56,745 bases of DNA from a virus: positions 1 through 56,745 of IMG/VR virus record IMGVR_UViG_3300010400_000008. One strand, given 5' to 3'. The number at the start of each line of letters is the position of its first letter. Within the stretch, counting starts at the first letter, position 1. Positions 38,309 to 44,999 of the stretch are shown in pieces. The notes beneath the pieces were generated by a model. That model had not been told where the DNA came from, did no database searches, and saw only the letters and a list, made by a program, of their open reading frames with translations. The position numbers were made by a program, and so were the translations under genes.

Positions 38309-38560
38309 GTTCCCCGGTATTGTATCCCCGGCGTCAAAGTCTGGCGGAAACAGCTCACTAACAGCGACGCCCAGCGCGCGCGCCAGTGATTGCAGTACCC
38401 CCAGATCCACTTCCTTCAGTGGCTCGCCATGAGCACTGCCATCGCGCGTGCCATACCAGTAGCGCCGCACGCTGGGCATGCTCACCCCCGCCTTCATCTG
38501 AAGCCGCGACATGTTTAGTCCGCGCAACTCCGCGAGTTCGCGGACCCTCAAGTTCGCCAT
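38282..38560 (-). CDS. XRE-family repressor (CI-like)
   Basis: Encodes 92 residues from the ATG at 38560 (GAGG 6 bases upstream). The helix-turn-helix is LRVRELAELRGLNMSRLQMK / AGVSMPSVRRYW, followed by LGVLQSLARALGVAVSELF, typical of XRE regulators. No protease-type C-terminal domain, so it is not a LexA-like cleavable repressor. It faces a divergent pair of promoters with two identical operators (38598-38686), so it is the probable lysogeny repressor and autoregulator. Confidence 0.8.
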   Translation of the reverse strand: MANLRVRELAELRGLNMSRLQMKAGVSMPSVRRYWYGTRDGSAHGEPLKEVDLGVLQSLARALGVAVSELFPPDFDAGDTIPGNTMAVPVAA

Positions 38561-38597
38561 AGGACACCTCACTGCGATTGGTCAACTCGACAGCGCC

Positions 38598-38626
38598 AGT
38601 ATACACCCATAGGTGACAACTGTCTA
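38598..38626 (-). promoter_or_regulatory. Repressor promoter with operator 1
   Basis: Minus strand: TAGACA, 17-base spacer, TATACT. The spacer contains operator TCACC-TATG-GGTGT (38603-38616), the inverted copy of operator 2. Transcription would start about 35 bases before the repressor ATG. Occupancy should repress the repressor gene. Confidence 0.75.
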
Positions 38627-38648
38627 GGTACTATTTCAAGGTAGTACC
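38627..38648. promoter_or_regulatory. Inverted repeat between the two promoters
   Basis: GGTACTA-8-TAGTACC, exactly central between the divergent promoters' -35 boxes. A third regulatory site, perhaps for a different protein (Cro-like or activator). Confidence 0.6.
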
Positions 38649-38657
38649 AAAAGCATC

Positions 38658-38686
38658 TTGAGAGTTAACACCCATAGGTGTATACT
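38658..38686 (+). promoter_or_regulatory. Early rightward promoter with operator 2
   Basis: TTGAGA, 17-base spacer, TATACT on the plus strand. Operator ACACC-CATA-GGTGT (38668-38681) fills the spacer and touches the -10. Transcription would begin near 38693, about 33 bases before the first early gene at 38726. Confidence 0.8.
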
Positions 38687-38725
38687 AAGCGTAGTTGATT
38701 TAGTAGTGCATGAAGGACCACCGCC

Positions 38726-38962
38726 ATGACCACAACCCAGCACCGCAACGAGATCCTCGATCGCATCGGCGATTGCAGCTACCGCAAGGCGCAGGCGGCT
38801 CTCCAGGGCGCGGCACTTCGTGGGGAGTTCGGCCGCCGGCGCCAGATCCTGGCGCTGAGCGAGCGCTACAAGGAACTGCGCGAAGCAGGGCGGTTCGAGG
38901 AAGCGGCGGTGGTCAAGGCGCAGGCCTACGCCATCAACGAGACCCTGAAGCAGCAAGCATAG
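38726..38962 (+). CDS. First early gene, small helical protein
   Basis: Encodes 78 residues from the ATG at 38726 (AAGGA 8 bases upstream). All helical: EILDRIGDCSYRKAQAALQG, RRRQILALSERYKELREAGR, FEEAAVVKAQAYAINETLK. Position directly under the repressed promoter suits a Cro-like or anti-repression role, but no helix-turn-helix is visible. Unknown. Confidence 0.6.
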   Translation: MTTTQHRNEILDRIGDCSYRKAQAALQGAALRGEFGRRRQILALSERYKELREAGRFEEAAVVKAQAYAINETLKQQA

Positions 38963-38972
38963 GAGGCCCATC

Positions 38973-39413
38973 ATGGACGCACTCATCCCCACCCTGGCTA
39001 TCCTGGCATCGGCCCTCAAAATCGAACACCTGACCGACGCCAGCATGCAGCGCGCGGCCGACAACGGCCTGTCGCATCTGGCCACGGAGCCGCTGTACGA
39101 CTTCGACGGCTCGGAGCTGCGCATCTGGTCGCAGTCGAGCGCGGGCGTGCAGTATGTCACCGATGGGGTCTCCTGCACCTGCAAGGGCGGCAAGCACGCG
39201 ATCTGCAAGCACCGGGCGCTGTTTCGGCTGTTGCTGGCGCGGGAAGTCCTCTTGGACCCGCTCTACGTCCGCACGCGCATCCTGGAGCAGACGGCGCCGG
39301 CCGGCTATGGCGATCCGAAGGTGCCCTGCGGCAACGACGATGAGGCGCCGCCGCCGGACAGGGCGCCCGGCTTCTATCTGTCCGACGACGTGGCCGATTG
39401 GTCGATCGCCTGA
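38973..39413 (+). CDS. SWIM-type zinc-finger protein
   Basis: A 146-residue protein. VTDGVSCTCKGGKHAICKHR is a SWIM zinc finger (CxC...CxH), preceded by WSQSSAGVQYV strands. SWIM domains occur in DNA-repair and transposition proteins and in many small phage proteins. The acidic C-terminus is probably disordered. It probably binds DNA or protein early in infection. Confidence 0.7.
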   Translation: MDALIPTLAILASALKIEHLTDASMQRAADNGLSHLATEPLYDFDGSELRIWSQSSAGVQYVTDGVSCTCKGGKHAICKHRALFRLLLAREVLLDPLYVRTRILEQTAPAGYGDPKVPCGNDDEAPPPDRAPGFYLSDDVADWSIA

Positions 39414-39470
39414 GCAGGCAGGATCGGGGCGCTGGCCACACGCTGGCGCCCCCTCGTGGAGGGCACACCG

Positions 39471-39665
39471 ATGATCGAGCACCTGCTGCACCAGCACCGC
39501 ACGCTCTCGCCGCGCCCGGTGTACTACGACGGCACACACGTCTGGTGCGAGGGTATCGCGCGCGTGCCCGTGACGGTCGCCTATCCGCGCCTGGCAGCAC
39601 TCCTACGGGCCTATGGCCTCCATCAGACCGGCTACGGCGTCGTCGAGACCTGGGAGGTGGCATAA
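39471..39665 (+). CDS. Small hypothetical early protein
   Basis: Encodes 64 residues from the ATG at 39471 with GGAGG 8 bases upstream (an ATG at 39456 has no such site). Reads RPVYYDGTHVWCEGIARVPV, AYPRLAALLRAYGLHQTGYG. Compact alpha/beta; no family recognised. Confidence 0.5.
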   Translation: MIEHLLHQHRTLSPRPVYYDGTHVWCEGIARVPVTVAYPRLAALLRAYGLHQTGYGVVETWEVA

Positions 39666-39923
39666 ATGATCACCCTGACACTCACCCCCGCCGGCCTGAC
39701 GCTTTGCCGACATTTAACGACACCGATTGTCGCCAATGACGCGGCCACGCTGGCCACCGCGATCCGCGCGCTCATTCAGCACCCGCCCACACCGCCCCTG
39801 GCCACGCCGCCAGGCATCGCCCCTGCTGTGCCGGCGCCATGTCTTGCGCCGGCGCAGCGGACGGCGACGCCGGAGGTGCAGCTGCGCGATCGGCTGACTG
39901 CGGCCCGCCGGCGCTACCTATAG
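39666..39923 (+). CDS. Small hypothetical early protein
   Basis: An 85-residue protein starting next to the previous stop (TAAATG). N-terminal strand ITLTLTPAGLTLCRHL, Pro-rich middle, basic helical end (EVQLRDRLTAARRRYL). No family recognised. Confidence 0.45.
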   Translation: MITLTLTPAGLTLCRHLTTPIVANDAATLATAIRALIQHPPTPPLATPPGIAPAVPAPCLAPAQRTATPEVQLRDRLTAARRRYL

Positions 39924-39926
39924 CGA

Positions 39927-39962
39927 AGAGATTGCAGAGTGCAGATTGCACAGTGCAGCAGA
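39927..39962. repeat. Short phrase repeat TGCAGA/TGCACAG
   Basis: GAGATTGCAGAGTGCAGATT and the following GCACAGTGCAGCAGAG are degenerate tandem copies of a GTGCAGATT-type phrase. Similar phrase-like repeats at 2741-2772, 5179-5265 and 41781-41806 occupy small gaps near gene starts. Confidence 0.6.
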
Positions 39963-39979
39963 GAGAAAGGAACCGACTC

Positions 39980-40366
39980 ATGACACTCGACACCCTCATC
40001 ACCCAGGCCCGCCAGCGCCAGGCCGAGCGCAACACAGCGGAGCAGCAGCGCCAGGCCGACGAAGCCGAGGCGCGGCGCCAGTCGTGGATGGACCAGCTGG
40101 CGCGCGAGATCGCGCGGGCGCTGCCGGCAGACCTCGTCGCCGCGCTCGATCTGCGGTACGCAACCCAGGACGTGTACCCGCAGTGCTATGCGCAGTTTGC
40201 CCACCGTGGCGTCGACCTGTGGCTGTCCTATGGCGAGTCGGGGATTGGACGCGAGTGGCTTGTTTCAGCACCGGAGCGAAGCAACGAGCGTCGCATTATC
40301 GAGGCCCACGACCGGGCGCTGTTTATCGACAAGTTGCTGCTGGCGATCGGCGAACTGACGGCGTAG
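39980..40366 (+). CDS. Hypothetical early protein
   Basis: Encodes 128 residues from the ATG at 39980 (AAGGA 8 bases upstream). First half is a Gln/Arg/Ala coiled coil (LITQARQRQAERNTAEQQRQ), second half alpha/beta (YAQFAHRGVDLWLSYGESG; DRALFIDKLLLAIGEL). No family recognised. Confidence 0.55.
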   Translation: MTLDTLITQARQRQAERNTAEQQRQADEAEARRQSWMDQLAREIARALPADLVAALDLRYATQDVYPQCYAQFAHRGVDLWLSYGESGIGREWLVSAPERSNERRIIEAHDRALFIDKLLLAIGELTA

Positions 40367-40393
40367 CACAACGACCCTGAAAGGAGTACCCCG

Positions 40394-40696
40394 ATGCTGA
40401 CCATTTCCGCCCCGCTGCTGCTGGCCCTGATCGCCGCCGTCGTACTCCTGGCGCTCATCGCCGCCGCCAACGGGCGCCGCGCGACACGGCTCCGCCAGGC
40501 CCGCGACCAGGCCATCGCTGACGCGCAGGGGGTCTACGCCCAGGGCCACGCGGACGGGCTGGACGAGGCCCGGCGCCGCTTCGAGGGGGAGGTCGTCACG
40601 GCCTCCACCGCCTACCGCAGGGGCTTTGAGGCCGGCCAGGGCACGCACGCGCCCGATGGCCGGCGCAGCGGACGCGGCACGACCCGCGCCGCATGA
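40394..40696 (+). CDS. Small membrane protein
   Basis: A 100-residue protein with one N-terminal transmembrane helix (APLLLALIAAVVLLALIAAA), then a helical cytoplasmic part (RATRLRQARDQAIADAQGVY) and Gly/Arg tail. AAAGGAG precedes the start. Similar small membrane proteins in early regions often affect host division or exclusion. Confidence 0.5.
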   Translation: MLTISAPLLLALIAAVVLLALIAAANGRRATRLRQARDQAIADAQGVYAQGHADGLDEARRRFEGEVVTASTAYRRGFEAGQGTHAPDGRRSGRGTTRAA

Positions 40697-40822
40697 GACC
40701 CGCCTACTGTCCCGCCGCGCGGCCCGTATCGCCTGGCCAAGCTCGCCTCGATCCGCGCGGCGCACCATCGTACACCACATTGCACCACGAAAGGAGGTGA
40801 GGCGACCTGGAGCAGATCTGGG

Positions 40823-40912
40823 ATGGCCCATAAACGCAAGAGGCCAGAGCACCGGGCTCCAGCCTCCATCAGCACAGCGCGCCGCGTCGCTTGGACCCGC
40901 ACGGCGCGCTGA
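40823..40912 (+). CDS. Possible very small basic protein
   Basis: Encodes 29 residues, MAHKRKRPEHRAPASISTAR and nine more, very basic. GGAG lies 10 bases upstream, and an AAAGGAGGTGAGG stretch lies at 40788-40801. It fills an otherwise empty 230-base gap. Could equally be noncoding. Confidence 0.25.
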   Translation: MAHKRKRPEHRAPASISTARRVAWTRTAR

Positions 40913-40928
40913 TGAGGAGCATTGTACC

Positions 40929-41015
40929 ATGCGTTTCAATCGAGGCATATGGATCGCCGTCCTGCTGGCGATCGGGGCGGCCCTGATCTACGCCGCCCAG
41001 GTGGGCGCGCTGTGA
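40929..41015 (+). CDS. Very small membrane protein
   Basis: Encodes 28 residues: MRFNRGIWIAVLLAIGAALI plus eight. GAGGAG lies 9 bases upstream and the stop overlaps the next start (GTGA). A single transmembrane helix with a basic N-terminus. Translational coupling and clean structure favour a real gene. Confidence 0.5.
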   Translation: MRFNRGIWIAVLLAIGAALIYAAQVGAL

Positions 41016-41236
41016 CCGAGCAGGAGGGCGACGACGGTGACACGCTCCGGACCCTGCACACCCTACAGGCGCAGCGTGACGCGGGGACCATCAGCCAGGC
41101 GGAGTTTGATAGCGCCTACCGGACACTCGACAGCCAGACCGGCAAGCCCTGCAAGCGCTGCGCCTATGTGCCGGCGATCATCATTGAGCCAGGCACGGGC
41201 CGCTTCCTGTGTGGGCGCTGCGCATCGAGCACGTAG
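41012..41236 (+). CDS. Zinc-ribbon protein with SHOCT-like helix
   Basis: Encodes 74 residues from GTG. LHTLQAQRDAGTISQAEFDS resembles SHOCT-type short helices; CKRCAYVPAIIIEPGTGRFL then CGRC is a zinc ribbon. Overlaps the preceding tiny gene by 4 bases. Confidence 0.55.
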   Translation: MTEQEGDDGDTLRTLHTLQAQRDAGTISQAEFDSAYRTLDSQTGKPCKRCAYVPAIIIEPGTGRFLCGRCASST

Positions 41237-41295
41237 GAAAAGACGACCAGCGACGACAAACGTATCACCAGCTCGTTTAGAAAGGAGCACCCCCT

Positions 41296-41784
41296 ATGGC
41301 CACCGACCGACCCATCCCGCCACCGCGCCGCAACGTGAGCGCACCCGCCCGGCCGATCAGCACCGCCGAGGCGCAGGCCGAGCCGCCCGCGACGCGCACC
41401 TTCCCGCCCAGCGAGGAGCAAGATCTGCCGCTGATCACCGATGCGGAGCGCCGGGCCGCTGCCCAGGCACCCAGGCCACAGATCACGCTCTCCACCACGA
41501 TCGAGCATCGCGGCCGCCTGATCACCGTGCAGGGGATCGACCTGACCGCCGATCAGTTCTGCGATCTGCTCGACAGGCGCGGCTATGCGGCGCCCGAGCA
41601 GGCCCGGCAGTGGCAGACGCTGCCCGACGGCACGCCGATCTGCCCGAAGCACCACGCGCCGATGCGGCTGCGCGAGAAGCAAGGCGACTCGTGGTACAGC
41701 CATAGCGTGGGCGAGGACGCGCTCGGCAAGCACATCTACTGCAAGGGCTACCACGGCAAGGACTCGCCCGGCTACGAGGTGTGA
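41296..41784 (+). CDS. Zinc-finger protein of unknown function
   Basis: A 162-residue protein. The Pro-rich first 70 residues look disordered. Then LSTTIEHRGRLITVQGIDLT and a C-terminal CPKHHAPMRLREKQGDSWYS / HIYCKGYHG, a CxxH...C metal site. AAAGGAG is 10 bases before ATG. It could bind single-stranded DNA or protein; unassigned. Confidence 0.55.
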   Translation: MATDRPIPPPRRNVSAPARPISTAEAQAEPPATRTFPPSEEQDLPLITDAERRAAAQAPRPQITLSTTIEHRGRLITVQGIDLTADQFCDLLDRRGYAAPEQARQWQTLPDGTPICPKHHAPMRLREKQGDSWYSHSVGEDALGKHIYCKGYHGKDSPGYEV

Positions 41785-41802
41785 GTTTCGAGTTTGGAGT
41801 TT

Positions 41803-41830
41803 CGAGCACTGGACGCGCGTCCAGTGCTCG
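41803..41830. promoter_or_regulatory. 28-bp perfect palindrome
   Basis: Core CACTGGACGCGCGTCCAGTG with CGAG/CTCG flanks; perfect dyad in a 70-base gap between early genes. It shares 24 bases with 28165-28188 in the ParB-like gene. Candidate operator or ParB-type centromere-like site. A hairpin terminator role is less likely because no T-tract follows. Confidence 0.65.
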
Positions 41831-41854
41831 CGCACATGAGAGTGAGGCATCCCG

Positions 41855-42022
41855 ATGGAGCAACCGTTCAAGACGGCTGCCGAGCACCAGCAGCACGTCT
41901 ACGTCCAGGCCCTCAGTGAGATCGCGCAGGTCATTAACGACCCGCGCATCGGCGACGCCGAGAAGGTGCGGACGATCCGCCGCATCCTGCGCACGATCGG
42001 TATGATCGTCGGTGCGGAGTAG
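41855..42022 (+). CDS. Small early protein
   Basis: Encodes 55 residues beginning MEQPFKTAAEHQQHVYVQAL and ending RRILRTIGMIVGAE. All helical. GAGG lies 7 bases upstream of ATG. No family recognised. Confidence 0.55.
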   Translation: MEQPFKTAAEHQQHVYVQALSEIAQVINDPRIGDAEKVRTIRRILRTIGMIVGAE

Positions 42023-42041
42023 CGGACAAGCGAGGTATGGT

Positions 42042-42461
42042 ATGAGTCGACAATTGCGAGCGCTGCGCGAACGGTCAGACGAGCCCCGCCACCTGGCCGA
42101 CCTGGCGCAGATCCACATCACCAACGAGCTGCTCTGCCAGACGCTGGAGGCGAGCGTCCCGTTTCGCATCCTGGAGCTCCATCGACAGGGCGGCCCCACA
42201 CAGACCGACTGGGACGAGGCGATCGCGTTCGGCGAGCGGCTGGCGTATGAGGGCGATGCGCTGCTCTACCAGGGCAGCAAAGGACAAACCGCCAGCATGG
42301 CCGCCGGGCTCATTCGGGCGCTGGCGGTCGCGGCGTTTCTACCCGGCGGCGTGACGATCGCCGGGCTCTGCTTCGCGGCTGGCGTGCCGGATCGGGTGGG
42401 CGATCGTCGCATCAGCCCCGCGTGGCTCACACCACACCTGGAGCAGACCGATGCGCGTTGA
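42042..42461 (+). CDS. Hypothetical early protein
   Basis: Encodes 139 residues from the ATG at 42042 (GAGG 6 bases upstream). Helical N-terminus (RQLRALRERSDEPRHLADLA), then YEGDALLYQGSKGQTASMAA, followed by a hydrophobic segment (GLIRALAVAAFLPGGVTIAGL) that may insert in the membrane or form a core helix. No family recognised. Confidence 0.5.
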   Translation: MSRQLRALRERSDEPRHLADLAQIHITNELLCQTLEASVPFRILELHRQGGPTQTDWDEAIAFGERLAYEGDALLYQGSKGQTASMAAGLIRALAVAAFLPGGVTIAGLCFAAGVPDRVGDRRISPAWLTPHLEQTDAR

Positions 42462-42494
42462 TTCAGGACAGCAGGCACGAAAGGAGCTGAGCCA

Positions 42495-42695
42495 ATGAAA
42501 CAACGGATCGAGGTGGAAACCGAGTACGCCCCCGCCGCCGCCCAGCGCACGCGGTCCCAGGCCGCTGAGCGGGCCGCCCAGCAGGCGGAGCACCAGCGGC
42601 GCCTGGCGCTGCCGATCGAGGACCGGGACGAGCTGGCGCGGGCGGTGGCGCGGCTGGCGGGCACGTGGGGATTGAAGAAGAAGGGGAGGAGATAA
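42495..42695 (+). CDS. Small basic helical protein
   Basis: A 66-residue protein with AAAGGAG 8 bases upstream. Gln/Ala/Arg helix (RTRSQAAERAAQQAEHQRR) and a Lys-rich C-terminus (WGLKKKGRR). Its stop overlaps the next start (TAATG). Perhaps DNA binding. Confidence 0.5.
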   Translation: MKQRIEVETEYAPAAAQRTRSQAAERAAQQAEHQRRLALPIEDRDELARAVARLAGTWGLKKKGRR

Positions 42696-42967
42696 TGCCC
42701 GGCGTGAAGCCAATCAAGAGCCCGGCCTGGCGCTGGTTCAAGGCCGAGCTGGTGCGCCTCCTTGGGGAGGACCAGGCCGCCGCACTTTGGGCCGAGCTGG
42801 CGGAGCGGCGCAAGGCTGAGATGACCGCTGGGCAGCGGAAGCAGGCCGTGCGTGACATCGCCTACTATGAGGAGCTGCTGGCCGAGCGGCGTGCGGAGGG
42901 GCGGCCGACGAAACGGATCGAGCAGATTCTCGCGCGGCGCCGAGCGCTGCTGCAGGGTGGGGCGTGA
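42695..42967 (+). CDS. Small helical protein
   Basis: Encodes 90 residues from the ATG overlapping the previous stop (GAGGAG upstream). KSPAWRWFKAELVRLLGEDQ and YYEELLAERRAEGRPTKRIE are amphipathic helices. No family recognised. Confidence 0.5.
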   Translation: MPGVKPIKSPAWRWFKAELVRLLGEDQAAALWAELAERRKAEMTAGQRKQAVRDIAYYEELLAERRAEGRPTKRIEQILARRRALLQGGA

Positions 42968-43323
42968 TGAGTGATGAGCTTGAGATCGCCCGCCTGCGGC
43001 TCGCGCTCGCGCAGGTTGAATCGGCGCAGCGCCTGGCGCGCCTGGACGCGACGCGTATCACCTGGCAGGTGGGCGATCGGGTGCGCGTGCTGCGGCGTGA
43101 CGCCCAGGGCGCCGAGCATATCGGCGATGTGGGCACGGTGGTGGCAGTGACCTCGCCGCCACACGCGGCCGGCATTGTCCATCCGAACGCTATCCACCAG
43201 GTGGTGCTGCTCGACTTTGGGCCAGACCCGGAGCGCTACCAGGGCCGCGACACCTGGAGCTATGCCGACGCGGATCTGGCGCGGCCCGAGGTGGTGGTGA
43301 AGGGGCGCCGGCGGAAGCCGTGA
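42967..43323 (+). CDS. SH3/KOW-like protein
   Basis: A 118-residue protein. A short coiled coil is followed by WQVGDRVRVLRRDAQGAEHI, GDVGTVVAVTSPP and HQVVLLDFGPDPERY ... WSYADADL, a KOW-type beta barrel similar to 32737-33009. Last gene before a promoter/terminator cluster. Possible nucleic acid binding. Confidence 0.55.
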   Translation: MSDELEIARLRLALAQVESAQRLARLDATRITWQVGDRVRVLRRDAQGAEHIGDVGTVVAVTSPPHAAGIVHPNAIHQVVLLDFGPDPERYQGRDTWSYADADLARPEVVVKGRRRKP

Positions 43324-43392
43324 CCCCGCCCCCGCCGTGCTATACTCCCTCCAACGCAAAAACCCACCCCAACGAGCTGACGGGGTGGGCTT
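43318..43392 (+). promoter_or_regulatory. Promoter followed immediately by a terminator hairpin
   Basis: TGCTATACT (43338-43346) is a near-perfect extended -10. The start would be near 43353. At 43361-43392, ACCCACCCC and GGGGTGGG form an 8-bp stem with A-tract before and CTTCTGC after. A transcript would meet the terminator within 40 bases, so this is an attenuator or a very short RNA. Confidence 0.5.
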
Positions 43393-43463
43393 CTGCTATT
43401 CAAATGGTGATCACGACCGCGCCGGGCGCGTGCCGCATTGTCGCACGTTCCCCCGCACCTGGC

Positions 43464-43487
43464 AAACTGGACCAATTGGTCCAGTTT
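43464..43487. terminator. 24-bp perfect copy of the TGGACCAATTGGTCCA palindrome
   Basis: AAACTGGACCAATTGGTCCA plus GTTT, centred 87 bases upstream of the second recombinase gene. As RNA, a 10-bp stem with AATT loop and GTTTTA. See 6098-6125 and 36497-36520. Confidence 0.6.
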
Positions 43488-43561
43488 TACCCCGCCGATC
43501 GGTTCCGGGCTTACAGGACCGGCGGGCATCGCGCATTGCAGGATGCGCATGAGATACTGGC

Positions 43562-44596
43562 ATGGAAAATAGGTATCGAAAAGTCCGCTTTAAACTAGCT
43601 ATTTCTCCCATGCCACCCCTCGATCCTCCAGAGGCGGCGCCGCTGGTCGCAGTATCACCCGGTGATATCACACGGCGCCTCGACGAGCACCCCGCCGCCG
43701 TCTATCTCGCGCAGCTCACCACGCGCAGCCGCCGCACCCAGGCCTCCGCCCTCGACCAGGTGGCGCAGCTGCTGGGCTATGGGAGTGCCCTGGCGTGCCC
43801 GTGGCACCAGCTCAGCTACGCCCACACCGCAGCACTCCGCACCGCCCTGGCTGAGCGCTACGCCCCGGCCACGGCCAACCGCATGCTGGCAGCGCTCCGG
43901 CGGGTGTTGCAGGAGTGCTGGCGCCTGGGGCTGATGACGGTGGAGGCGTATGAGCGCGCCGCCGATCTGAAGGTCGTGAAAGAGGAGAAGCTGCCGAGTG
44001 GCCGCGCGCTCGATCCGTCCGAGGTGGCGGCGCTCTTTGCGGTGTGCGCGGGCGACTCGACCCCGGCCGGCGTGCGCGACGGCGCCTTGCTCGCGCTGCT
44101 GCTGGCGACCGGCCTGCGGCGCTCCGAGGCCGTGGCACTCGACCTGGCCGACTACACGCCCGCCAGCGGCGCGCTGAAGGTCCGCTCGGGGAAGGGTCGC
44201 AAGGATCGCCTGGTCTACGTCGGCGCGGCGGTGGCCGTGCTGGCATTGGCCGACTACCTGACGATCCGCGGGGCCTGGCCAGGGCCGCTGTTCGTCGCCG
44301 GGCGGCGCGGTGGGCATCTCCTGACCAGCCGTATGACTGATCAGTCGATCGCGCTCATCCTCGCACGTCGCGCCGCCCAGGCAGGTATCGCCGACGTATC
44401 ACCCCACGATCTGCGCCGCACCTTCGTGACCAATCTCCTGGACGCCGGCGCCGATATCGCGACCGTGCAGAAGCTGGCCGGGCACGCCGATCCCGCGACC
44501 ACGGCGCGCTACGACCGGCGTGGCGAGCAGGCAAAGCACGACGCGGCGGCGCTGCTCGATCTGCCGCCGATCCGGCGCACGCTGCCGCTGGACTAG
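43562..44596 (+). CDS. Second tyrosine recombinase
   Basis: A 344-residue protein (or 328 from the Met at residue 17, 43610). N-terminal core-binding domain with 'AALRTALAERYAPATANRML', then catalytic residues R186 (ATGLRRSEA), K near 211-214 (GKGRKDR), HDLR at 282-285, H308 (GHADP) and Y317 (ARYDRRG). XerC/D-like in style and unlike 33831-34832. Could resolve genome multimers, act as a second integrase, or act at the adjacent palindromes. The start has only a weak ribosome site. Confidence 0.9.
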   Translation: MENRYRKVRFKLAISPMPPLDPPEAAPLVAVSPGDITRRLDEHPAAVYLAQLTTRSRRTQASALDQVAQLLGYGSALACPWHQLSYAHTAALRTALAERYAPATANRMLAALRRVLQECWRLGLMTVEAYERAADLKVVKEEKLPSGRALDPSEVAALFAVCAGDSTPAGVRDGALLALLLATGLRRSEAVALDLADYTPASGALKVRSGKGRKDRLVYVGAAVAVLALADYLTIRGAWPGPLFVAGRRGGHLLTSRMTDQSIALILARRAAQAGIADVSPHDLRRTFVTNLLDAGADIATVQKLAGHADPATTARYDRRGEQAKHDAAALLDLPPIRRTLPLD

Positions 44597-44958
44597 CCCC
44601 GGCGGGCGCCGGCCTCATGCTCCAGGCCCGCGCTCCCGACCGCCAGCGTCAGCGCCGCACGCGTCGTGGCCATCTCCCGCGCCAGCGCCTCGCACATCGC
44701 CGCGAACGTGCCGTTCTGCGTCCGGCCCATGTCGAGCAGCTGCACGAGCAGGCCCTGCAAGTTCATCGCCGGGTCGACAAATTGCTCGATCAGCCGGAAG
44801 CGCCGCTCCTCGGCTGCCGCATGGTCGTTTGCCGTCTGCGCCAGCTCGGCGATCGAGCCCTCGATCGCCGTCAGCCGCGTGATCACGATCGTCGCGAAGG
44901 ATGGCGCGATCAGGGTGGGCGGAATGACGGGCACCGCCTGGGTTGCCGGTTCTGCCAT
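44593..44958 (-). CDS. Coiled-coil protein
   Basis: Encodes 121 residues from the ATG at 44958 (AAAGGAGG 5 bases upstream). ITRLTAIEGSIAELAQTAND and FRLIEQFVDPAMNLQGLLVQ are helices; a Pro-rich N-terminus. Shares its stop CTAG with the convergent recombinase gene. Function unknown; part of a reverse-strand pair with 45000-45305. Confidence 0.55.
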   Translation of the reverse strand: MAEPATQAVPVIPPTLIAPSFATIVITRLTAIEGSIAELAQTANDHAAAEERRFRLIEQFVDPAMNLQGLLVQLLDMGRTQNGTFAAMCEALAREMATTRAALTLAVGSAGLEHEAGARRG

Positions 44959-44999
44959 GGCAGCCTCCTTTGTCATGGGTGAGTGTAGCACGGTCGGTG

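Noticed and set aside
43610-44596. Shorter form of the second recombinase as the only start
   Set aside because: The Met at 43610 has no ribosome site, and the upstream start at 43562 has a weak one; neither could be preferred, so the longer frame is listed with a note.
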